Source: Prevotella sp. UBA2755
GTDB lineage: Bacteria > Bacteroidota > Bacteroidia > Bacteroidales > Bacteroidaceae
Direction of reading: 5' to 3'
Assembly: GCA_002353225.1 (NCBI GenBank)
Contig: DEJF01000059.1
Span: 1-7,898, forward strand
DNA length: 7,898 nt
Every line of letters starts with the position of its first letter. Positions within the stretch are counted from its first letter, which is position 1. The notes below the pieces were generated by a model, which saw only the letters and a list, made by a program, of their open reading frames with translations, did no database searches and was not told the origin of the DNA. Both the position numbers and the translations under genes were made by a program. Of this stretch, positions 1 through 5,043 are shown in pieces.

Positions 1-67
1 GTAGGAAACTATCCGGGAATCACAGGAGGGAATCCCCGAGACAGGACTTTCTTATCCTGAACTGACG

Positions 68-703
68 CTACAAATAGAATATAGATTCTGGTCCCATACA
101 GAAGAGGAGGTCGAGGATGGAAAGGTTGGACTGGAACCCATAACGGTGTTGGAACACCTGCCAATAGGGACGAGGTTGGAAGTCGGCATCGGGTAGGGGA
201 TGCTTGGCGTGAATCACCTCACGGAAATCATGTTGAGTTGAGTGTTGAGTGTTGAACGTTGGCAGATACTCCGTGGTATAGTCTACCTTAGGATAGATAT
301 CAATGAGTTCACACATCTTCTGACGGATAGCCTCATTGAAGTCTATCAGATAGTCGTATCTCTGCTCAAAGAACGGACGGATATCATCCGCATAATACTC
401 GAAGAACGGGCTTTCACTATAAGCACTCTGCAGGGCATTCCAATGGACACGGCGCCATTGGTTATGGTCGCTGATACGTAGGTCTTTTATGAGTTGGCTG
501 TTGGCTGTTGGCTGTTTATTGGCATGCTCTACCGGCACAGTCAATGCTTGCAGCCCGTTTGCCGTGGCGATGACGCAGCGGTTACGGTAGGTCTGTTTCT
601 GGTACGAGTCGTATTGCTCGATAAGACAATGGTCATAGCGAGCCAGTTTCTGATACCACTGGACGGGTCCGAAATAGGTAGTCTGCAGGAGTGCGGTAGT
701 CAT
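68..703 (-). CDS. WbqC-family protein
   Basis: A 211-residue protein that I recognise as WbqC-like from its N-terminal block around TTYFGPVQWYQKL (residues 8-20), the HWNALQSAYSESPFFEYYAD block (87-106) and the C-terminal LSILDLLFCMGPES block (194-207). The family is named after an O-antigen locus gene, but its biochemical role is not firmly established, so I give no reaction. The length is normal for the family, and no signal peptide or membrane segment is seen, so it should be cytoplasmic. The ATG at 703 overlaps the TGA of the upstream S26-like gene in an ATGA arrangement, which supports this start and suggests translational coupling. It is the last visible gene of the dapB-lepB operon. 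Unusually, residues 64-70 (around QPTANSQ) and 150-158 (NTQHSTQH) are encoded by heptanucleotide repeats and fall in what look like variable loops between conserved blocks. The family call is confident and the function is open. Confidence 0.88.
   Translation of the reverse strand: MTTALLQTTYFGPVQWYQKLARYDHCLIEQYDSYQKQTYRNRCVIATANGLQALTVPVEHANKQPTANSQLIKDLRISDHNQWRRVHWNALQSAYSESPFFEYYADDIRPFFEQRYDYLIDFNEAIRQKMCELIDIYPKVDYTTEYLPTFNTQHSTQHDFREVIHAKHPLPDADFQPRPYWQVFQHRYGFQSNLSILDLLFCMGPESIFYL
232..257. repeat. Heptanucleotide tandem repeat (GTTGAGT) inside the wbqC-like gene
   Basis: On the plus strand the tract reads GTTGAGT, a shortened TGAGT unit, GTTGAGT, then GTTGAAC. The coding strand therefore shows repeated CAACACT units, giving residues FNTQHSTQH. 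The 5-bp unit looks like a 2-bp deletion within a regular 7-bp array. Because 7 is not a multiple of 3, gain or loss of one unit would shift the reading frame near residue 150 of 211. Confidence 0.75.
493..516. repeat. Heptanucleotide tandem repeat (GTTGGCT x3) inside the wbqC-like gene
   Basis: Three perfect GTTGGCT copies occupy 493-513 and are followed by a further GTT. On the coding strand the unit is AGCCAAC and encodes about QPTANSQ (residues 64-70). The motif is close to the other tract in the same gene: both can be written CAACANN on the coding strand (CAACAGC here, CAACACT there). Three copies (21 bp) keep the frame, while two or four copies would break it. Confidence 0.8.
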
Positions 704-1233
704 TGGAACATCCTTTCCTTACGATAACCCTCCAAGATATTCTTGCTGTCATCATGGCTATAGAGGATGCCGACGACCCTGCCAATGATGTTTTTCTCGG
801 AGATAAACCCAAAGTGGCGGGAGTCTGCGAGATTCTTGGGATGGATAGACTCCATCCAGTAGTAGTCGGCATCCGCACAATTCTTCAGTCCGGGAACTAC
901 CACCAGTCCATCTTTCAGCCGGAGGGTATCGCCTGGCACCGCCTTACAGCGGGCGATAAACTCACCAGAGACAGAGTCACCAGGTAAGTCGAAAACCACA
1001 ATGTCTCCCTTATTGACAGGTTTACGGAGCATCCGGCTATAGGGCAGCATCCCATTACCGTCCACCCGCAAGCCATAACTCCAGCGATTCACCAACAGGC
1101 GGTCGCCATGGATGTAGAGCGGTTGCAGTCCCTTACCCTCTACCGTATAGACAGAGAAAGCCAAAGCACGGAAAGCAAGCACCAGCACAAACGCTGTTGC
1201 AAGTGCTATCACGAACTTCAGCCAGTCTGACAT
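700..1233 (-). CDS. S26 signal peptidase I paralog lacking the catalytic dyad
   Basis: A 177-residue protein with one N-terminal membrane segment (about 5-27) followed by a signal peptidase I-like extracytoplasmic domain. Box-like segments are clear: GDRLLVNRWSYGLRV (43-57), KGDIVVFDLPGD (75-86), FIARCKAVPGD (92-102) and LADSRHFGF (135-143). The catalytic serine position of the usual SMxP motif is Gly35 (GLQP, codon GGA at 1131-1129). The catalytic lysine of the usual YxKR segment is Ala94 (FIAR, codon GCC). The GDNR part of the last box is replaced by SIHP. It therefore probably cannot cleave signal peptides, although the fold seems kept. I chose ATG 1233, 5 bp after the lepB stop. A longer frame from 1278 would overlap lepB by 40 bp and add a charged leader before the membrane segment. 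A regulatory or LepB-partner role is inference; Staphylococcus aureus SpsA is a known comparable inactive paralog. Confidence 0.87.
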   Translation of the reverse strand: MSDWLKFVIALATAFVLVLAFRALAFSVYTVEGKGLQPLYIHGDRLLVNRWSYGLRVDGNGMLPYSRMLRKPVNKGDIVVFDLPGDSVSGEFIARCKAVPGDTLRLKDGLVVVPGLKNCADADYYWMESIHPKNLADSRHFGFISEKNIIGRVVGILYSHDDSKNILEGYRKERMFQ

Positions 1234-1238
1234 CTCTG

Positions 1239-2666
1239 TTATTTGATGTTGTCTACAAAACGGAACAATCTGTTCCAACGGATACCAGAGAATCCATGAC
1301 GGTCAGGATCACTGCTCCACCAGATGAAGATGGGCTTACCCACGATATGGTCTTCTGGTACAAAACCCCAGTAACGGGAGTCAAGAGAGTTATGACGGTT
1401 GTCACCCATCATCCAGTAGTAGTCGAGTTTGAAGGTATAGGAGGTGGCAACTTTTCCATTAATCAGGATCTTACCATCCTTTATCTCCAAGGTATTCCCC
1501 TCATAGGTACGGATCGGGCGCTCATAGATAGGTAGATTCTCCATTGTCAATTGAATGCTCTTGCCCTTTGCCGGGATCCAGATAGGACCGTAGTTGTCAC
1601 GTGTCCAGTGCAGATTGCCGTTGAGTGGATAGATGTCCAAGTCGCTTGCCTCAGTATTCAACTCAATACTTTCCGCCAGTCCACGGCGTTTAAGTTCTGA
1701 CACGGCAAACTTGGTCAGCGGCATATAGCCGGCAGTATTCAGTGAAGTCAAATCTTCCATGGTAATCCCTAAGTCTTTCATGACATCGTCGTCCAGACGC
1801 TCACGGAGTTTCACCTTATAAGTATATTGAACATGATCCGGTTCTTTGTTTGCCTTACCGTTGATATAGATGATATGATCCTTAATCTGTAAGGTCTGCC
1901 CGGGCAGTCCCACACAACGCTTCACGTAGTTCTCACGGCGGTCTGTTGGACGGGTGTCTATCAAACCGTATTCTGCCTGGTTGCGTACGATCTCACTTCG
2001 TCCTGACTGGTAAATGAAATCAAAATACTGACGACGCTGCTCTATGGTGAGTGAGTCAGGATCAGGACGCTGCGGGTACATCTGATACCCCAGTGTGTAA
2101 CACATCTGATAGAAGTCATAAGGCTGATACTGGGGAGCACTGCAGAGCGTATCACCTGCAGGATAGTTGAACACGACGATATCATTCAGTTCCACCTTGC
2201 CGAGTCCCTTTACACGGCGGTAGTCCCAATGGGGCCACTCGATATAACTCTTGCATTGGAACAAGGGCAATGTATGCTGCGTCAACGGCATCGTCAGCGG
2301 TGTCTCAGGGATACGTGGACCATAACTAACCTTTGACACAAACAGATAATCGCCTGTCAACAGTGATTTCTCCAGTGACGATGAGGGAATCACATAGTTC
2401 TGGAAGAAGAACAGGTTGATGAAATAGACAGCAACGAGGGCGAACACCAAGGCATCAACCCACGACATCACAAACTTGATGGGACCTTCTGCGTCCTTCC
2501 ACCACTGCCAACGAATCTTCTTGGTGATATATACATCATAGATGAATGGTACTACCAGCAGACCCCACCAGGACTTAACCCAGTAAAGGAACAACAGGTA
2601 GAGCACTAATACGATGATGAATTTGGTCCATTGGACCTTCATATTCAGTTTTTTCTTTTTTTCCAT
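1239..2666 (-). CDS. lepB: Signal peptidase I (leader peptidase)
   Basis: A membrane serine endopeptidase (family S26) that removes signal peptides from exported proteins on the outer face of the inner membrane by a Ser/Lys dyad. Hydrophobic segments lie at about 15-30, 34-46 and 68-88. The nucleophile is predicted to be Ser97 in the IPSSSLEKS segment (93-101), and the general base Lys249 in YVKRCVGLPGQ (247-257). The last box is GDNRHNSLDSRYWGF (421-435). At 475 residues it is much longer than E. coli LepB (324), because of insertions between boxes C and D (about 170-245) and between box D and the last box (about 272-410), as is common in Bacteroidetes. A beta-hairpin-like segment appears twice: LQIKDHIIYINGK (259-271) and LEIKDGKILINGK (393-405). 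It lies 14 bp after dapB. The start at 2666 is followed by A7 and A6 runs. Met9 at 2642 is an alternative start that would drop MEKKKKLN. Confidence 0.95.
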   Translation of the reverse strand: MEKKKKLNMKVQWTKFIIVLVLYLLFLYWVKSWWGLLVVPFIYDVYITKKIRWQWWKDAEGPIKFVMSWVDALVFALVAVYFINLFFFQNYVIPSSSLEKSLLTGDYLFVSKVSYGPRIPETPLTMPLTQHTLPLFQCKSYIEWPHWDYRRVKGLGKVELNDIVVFNYPAGDTLCSAPQYQPYDFYQMCYTLGYQMYPQRPDPDSLTIEQRRQYFDFIYQSGRSEIVRNQAEYGLIDTRPTDRRENYVKRCVGLPGQTLQIKDHIIYINGKANKEPDHVQYTYKVKLRERLDDDVMKDLGITMEDLTSLNTAGYMPLTKFAVSELKRRGLAESIELNTEASDLDIYPLNGNLHWTRDNYGPIWIPAKGKSIQLTMENLPIYERPIRTYEGNTLEIKDGKILINGKVATSYTFKLDYYWMMGDNRHNSLDSRYWGFVPEDHIVGKPIFIWWSSDPDRHGFSGIRWNRLFRFVDNIK

Positions 2667-2680
2667 GATGATCAGATTAC

Positions 2681-3397
2681 TCAGAATTTAAACATATCAC
2701 TAATGGTAAGCAGTCCCTTATGTTCCTTGGTAAATTCGGCAGCGAGCACAGCACCTAAGGCAAAGCCTTTACGACTATGGGCATCATGGCTAATGGTAAT
2801 CAGGTCTGCATCCGAGTCATAGCGGATGGTATGAATACCAGGTACCTCTCCACGACGGATATCATCGATGCGTAGCAGTTTAGGATCTGTCGTCTCCTCT
2901 GCCCATCCCTCTTTACGGTCGAGGTTGGCAACAATCTCTTCTGCGAGGGTGATTGCCGTACCACTGGGATGATCGAGTTTATGGACGTGGTGGGTCTCCT
3001 CCAACTCCACGTCATATTGTGGGAACTGGTTCATGATCTTTGCCAGATAACGATTGACGGCAGAGAAAATGGCAACACCGATACTGAAGTTAGAAGCCCA
3101 GAACAATGTCTTCCCCTCTTCCGTACAAGCCTTCCGCACCTCATCACCATGCTCTTTCATCCAACCCGTACTGCCCGATACAACTTTCACACCTTTCTCC
3201 CATGCCTTCAGATAGTTACCATAGGCAGCCTGAGGAGCCGTAAACTCGATGGCGACATCAGCACTCTTAAAGGCATCGCTGTCGAAGTCCTTCTGATTGT
3301 CAATATCAATGATACTCACGATTTCATGGCCACGGTCAAGGGCGATCTGTTCAATCATCTTACCCATTTTACCATAGCCGATTAATGCTATTTTCAT
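2681..3397 (-). CDS. dapB: 4-hydroxy-tetrahydrodipicolinate reductase
   Basis: Catalyses the NAD(P)H-dependent reduction of 4-hydroxy-tetrahydrodipicolinate to tetrahydrodipicolinate in the cytoplasm, a step in making meso-diaminopimelate for peptidoglycan and lysine. The 238-residue sequence starts with a Rossmann nucleotide-binding motif (GYGKMG, 7-12). It has the FTAP segment (52-55) and GSTGW (75-79), then the family signature with catalytic His-His and Lys residues, ETHHVHKLDHPSGTA (134-148). The C-terminal part, SHDAHSRKGFALGAV (203-217), is also typical. The length is at the lower end of the family, as usual for Bacteroidetes. It is the first gene of the operon with lepB. A TATCTTTG promoter box lies 24 bp upstream of the start. 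The ATG at 3397 fits the Rossmann fold beginning directly at the N terminus. Confidence 0.96.
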   Translation of the reverse strand: MKIALIGYGKMGKMIEQIALDRGHEIVSIIDIDNQKDFDSDAFKSADVAIEFTAPQAAYGNYLKAWEKGVKVVSGSTGWMKEHGDEVRKACTEEGKTLFWASNFSIGVAIFSAVNRYLAKIMNQFPQYDVELEETHHVHKLDHPSGTAITLAEEIVANLDRKEGWAEETTDPKLLRIDDIRRGEVPGIHTIRYDSDADLITISHDAHSRKGFALGAVLAAEFTKEHKGLLTISDMFKF

Positions 3398-3420
3398 ATT
3401 CTTTTTGTATTAATACGGTG

Positions 3421-3428
3421 CAAAGATA
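3421..3428 (-). promoter_or_regulatory. Bacteroidetes -7 promoter box for dapB operon
   Basis: The minus strand reads TATCTTTG followed by CACC, an exact match to the TAnnTTTG consensus with the common downstream bases. It lies 24 bp before the dapB ATG. I see no clear TTG -33 element at the usual spacing. Confidence 0.65.
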
Positions 3429-3436
3429 CTCATTTT

Positions 3437-3444
3437 CAAAGATA
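3437..3444 (-). promoter_or_regulatory. Possible second -7 promoter box for dapB operon
   Basis: A second exact TATCTTTG on the minus strand lies 16 bp upstream of the first. It could be a second start point or a chance duplicate. It also lacks a clear -33 TTG. Confidence 0.35.
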
Positions 3445-3509
3445 TATCATTGATTTACAACAGAAAATAACAGAAATTATCCTGCAAAAAGACAATAAAA
3501 CAATTATTA

Positions 3510-4181
3510 TCATTTGATTTTCAGTTCATAGGCACGACCATGGTCAGACGTTATTTTCAGTTTTGTATGTTGCTCAATAATGGGTTTCAGTCGGCGGATA
3601 AGGGTGTAGAGCGTCTCGCTGGCATCCTCTTTCTTAGGCCATAGAGCATCACAGATCTCTGTCTTTGTCAGCAGATGGGAGGGCGACATATAGAACATCT
3701 CCATCAGTTGCTGCTGCATCGGGGTCAGTTTTACTTGCTCACCCTTCAGACCGAAAAAGCGTTGATCGGTTTCTGAATAGACCAATCCGCCATAGCCACA
3801 GATCATAGGGACTTGTTTCCTGCGTTGCCAGAGACAGAACAGCCCCCACAGCATCGTCACCATCCACAACGCCATAGCAGGACGCTGGTCGGAGAGTGCG
3901 AAGATGGTTGCCATCGAACATTGAGGACGAAGGCGGAACCCCTGTCGGGTGTCTACCGCCAATAACGCATTCCCACGTAATGCCTCTATCTGTAAATAAC
4001 GGTTGAATACCTGAATAGTATCGGCACTGATCACGTCCGACTGCTGTTCATCCAGGGCAAGTGCAAGTGCCTGACTCATATCCTCGTTTACTTCATGCTC
4101 CGTTGCCCTGTAACTGGTAAAACTGACCATACTGGAGGTGATAATCAGTGCGAAGAGCACGATGACATATTGGTGTTTCAT
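3510..4181 (-). CDS. Membrane-tethered winged-helix transcriptional regulator
   Basis: A 223-residue protein with an N-terminal hydrophobic segment (about 5-22), an extracytoplasmic stretch of about 80 residues (24-101), a second membrane segment (about 102-118) followed by basic WQRRK, and a C-terminal OmpR/PhoB-type winged helix (about 147-223). In the latter, KLTPMQQQLMEMF (151-163) starts the domain, LLTKTEICDALWP (170-182) is the core helix region, TLYTLIRRLKPIIEQH (190-205) is the probable recognition helix and DHGRAYEL (213-220) the wing. This is the reverse domain order of ToxR/CadC, where the DNA-binding domain is N-terminal. It should sense something outside the inner membrane and act on DNA inside. 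I chose ATG 4181. A TTG start at 4214 lies inside the promoter -7 box region and cannot be transcribed from it. Its target is unknown; the TGTCAG direct repeats at 4862-4925 are a candidate. Confidence 0.82.
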   Translation of the reverse strand: MKHQYVIVLFALIITSSMVSFTSYRATEHEVNEDMSQALALALDEQQSDVISADTIQVFNRYLQIEALRGNALLAVDTRQGFRLRPQCSMATIFALSDQRPAMALWMVTMLWGLFCLWQRRKQVPMICGYGGLVYSETDQRFFGLKGEQVKLTPMQQQLMEMFYMSPSHLLTKTEICDALWPKKEDASETLYTLIRRLKPIIEQHTKLKITSDHGRAYELKIK

Positions 4182-4203
4182 ATTGGTTATTGATTTGATA
4201 GGG

Positions 4204-4211
4204 CAAAAGTA
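4204..4211 (-). promoter_or_regulatory. Bacteroidetes -7 promoter box for the winged-helix gene
   Basis: The minus strand reads TACTTTTG, matching TAnnTTTG, 22 bp before the ATG at 4181. A TTG (minus strand, 4230-4228) lies 16 bp upstream and could be the -33 element. Confidence 0.65.
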
Positions 4212-4247
4212 CAATTTTGTTTCTAAACAACTTCATCTGTTTGTACT
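4208..4247. promoter_or_regulatory. Inverted repeat overlapping the winged-helix gene promoter
   Basis: AGTACAA at 4208-4214 and TTGTACT at 4241-4247 form a perfect 7-bp inverted repeat with 26 bp between the arms. One arm overlaps the -7 box. It could be an operator for autoregulation, but 7-bp arms in AT-rich DNA can occur by chance. Confidence 0.3.
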
Positions 4248-4255
4248 ATTTAACT

Positions 4256-4807
4256 TTATATAGGTTTTTCCCACACAGTCCAGTCATCTATCTGGTGGAT
4301 GAGTGGAGCCACCGCCTTGGCACAACTGTCTGGATAGGTCAGTGTCTGCACAAACCAGAATTTGCGATGACGAACATACTTGCTATAAAACCAGTAGTTA
4401 GGTATCCGACTATTGTTGATATAGAGTGGTCCGGACAAGATAAAAGAATGAGCGGTTTGCGACTGACATGTTGCATGATAAAGAGCGGAAAAGTAGTGCA
4501 TACCCTCTTGCATGTTAAGACTGTCGCTGTTGGGAACGACCTGTGCCGACAGTTCGACATTCCCACAGCGGAACAGACTGGCACCTTCCTCGTCAATAAG
4601 GGAGTCTGGGACTTGCTCAAAGAACGCAGGATATTTCACCTCATAGTCGTAATAGGAATCATGATAGGTTTTGCTGCGACTATATTTGATTGCCTCTTCC
4701 AACTTCTCTTGGAATGTTGGTTCTTCCTGATGCCCTTGCGACAAGACGGCTATTGCACTGACTATGATGATCAGTAATGCCAACCATGTAAATCGTCTGA
4801 TATCCAT
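4256..4807 (-). CDS. Single-span envelope protein of unknown function
   Basis: A 183-residue protein that I do not recognise. It has a short basic N terminus (MDIRR), one hydrophobic segment (about 7-23), then an extracytoplasmic domain of about 155 residues rich in aromatic residues. Segments such as YYDYEVKYPAFFEQV (52-66), a middle ELSAQVVPN strand (85-93) and KFWFVQTLTYP (149-159) suggest an alpha/beta fold; a PsbP/Mog1-like fold is only a guess. Cysteines are at 81, 114 and 162. There is no lipobox, so it is an anchored or secreted protein rather than a lipoprotein. I chose ATG 4807 because a TAATTTTG promoter box sits 14 bp upstream. A longer frame from 4918 would start inside the operator and upstream of the promoter. 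It is transcribed divergently from the sigma operon and shares a symmetric control region with it, so a related envelope role is likely. Confidence 0.75.
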   Translation of the reverse strand: MDIRRFTWLALLIIIVSAIAVLSQGHQEEPTFQEKLEEAIKYSRSKTYHDSYYDYEVKYPAFFEQVPDSLIDEEGASLFRCGNVELSAQVVPNSDSLNMQEGMHYFSALYHATCQSQTAHSFILSGPLYINNSRIPNYWFYSKYVRHRKFWFVQTLTYPDSCAKAVAPLIHQIDDWTVWEKPI

Positions 4808-4821
4808 ATCCGTTTTTCCTG

Positions 4822-4829
4822 CAAAATTA
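4822..4829 (-). promoter_or_regulatory. Bacteroidetes -7 promoter box, leftward arm of the divergent promoter
   Basis: The minus strand reads TAATTTTGCA, an exact TAnnTTTG match, 14 bp before the ATG at 4807. A TTTG (minus strand, 4849-4846) lies 16 bp upstream as a possible -33 element. The box is 32 bp from the nearest operator arm. Confidence 0.72.
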
Positions 4830-4861
4830 TGAAAACGGGTGATGACAAAGGAATAAATTCC

Positions 4862-4925
4862 CTGACATTTGTCTGACAATTCTTTTGTGGGGAGGATATT
4901 TATTGATTTGTCAGACAAATGTCAG
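4862..4925. promoter_or_regulatory. Symmetric paired operator (18-bp inverted repeat) between divergent genes
   Basis: CTGACATTTGTCTGACAA at 4862-4879 and TTGTCAGACAAATGTCAG at 4908-4925 are perfect reverse complements, separated by 28 bp. Each arm also holds an internal 11-bp palindrome, TTGTC(T/A)GACAA. Read toward its own promoter, each arm contains TGTCAG twice with an 11-bp period. The two flanking -7 boxes are each exactly 32 bp from the nearest arm, so the whole region has one mirror centre at 4893.5. No U-run follows either arm, and both adjacent genes point away, so it is not a terminator. A regulator, probably an activator, bound about 46-63 bp upstream of each predicted start point is the best explanation. 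Confidence 0.8.
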
Positions 4926-4957
4926 TCTATTTTTTAGGTAGTCTCATCATCTCTTAC

Positions 4958-4965
4958 TACTTTTG
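4958..4965 (+). promoter_or_regulatory. Bacteroidetes -7 promoter box for the sigma operon
   Basis: TACTTTTGCA matches TAnnTTTG and shares the TTTTGCA extension with the divergent partner box. No TTG is seen 17-23 bp upstream, which fits activator dependence. The predicted start near 4971 would give a leader of about 70 nt before the sigma ATG. That leader contains only a small inverted repeat, AGACA/TGTCT at 5008-5022. Confidence 0.68.
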
Positions 4966-5043
4966 CAACGAATTTGTTAAGGTTTACTAATTCCTGTTTG
5001 GTTTTGGAGACATTGTGTGTCTTATAAATGAGAATGAGATAAA

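Noticed and set aside
42..59. Small hairpin CAGGA/TCCTG downstream of wbqC as a terminator
   Set aside because: It has only 5-bp arms with an 8-nt loop and no following U-run on the minus strand. All frames in 1-67 are short and show no identifiable gene.
1234..1278. Extended N terminus of the S26 paralog from ATG 1278
   Set aside because: It would overlap lepB by 40 bp and add a non-conserved leader before the membrane segment. ATG 1233 directly follows the lepB stop.
1197..1535. Plus-strand open frame across the lepB/S26 junction
   Set aside because: It is a shadow of lepB, with no promoter box and no recognisable protein features.
3398..3509. Terminator for the winged-helix gene
   Set aside because: The region is AT-rich with T-rich stretches on the minus strand, but no stable hairpin is visible. 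Only the dapB promoter boxes stand out.
4182..4214. TTG start at 4214 for the winged-helix regulator
   Set aside because: It lies upstream of the expected transcription start, at the edge of the TACTTTTG box. ATG 4181 places the hydrophobic segment at the N terminus.
4808..4918. Extended N terminus of the unknown envelope protein from ATG 4918
   Set aside because: The stretch covers the operator arms and promoter box. Its amino acid sequence looks non-coding and would put the membrane anchor about 40 residues in.
4862..4925. The 18-bp inverted repeat as a transcription terminator
   Set aside because: Both flanking genes are transcribed away from it, the loop is 28 bp, there is no adjacent U-run, and it is placed symmetrically between promoters.
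5008..5022. AGACA/TGTCT inverted repeat in the sigma operon leader as another operator site
   Set aside because: The 5-bp arms are too short and do not keep the 11-bp TGTCAG spacing of the main operator, so it is probably chance.
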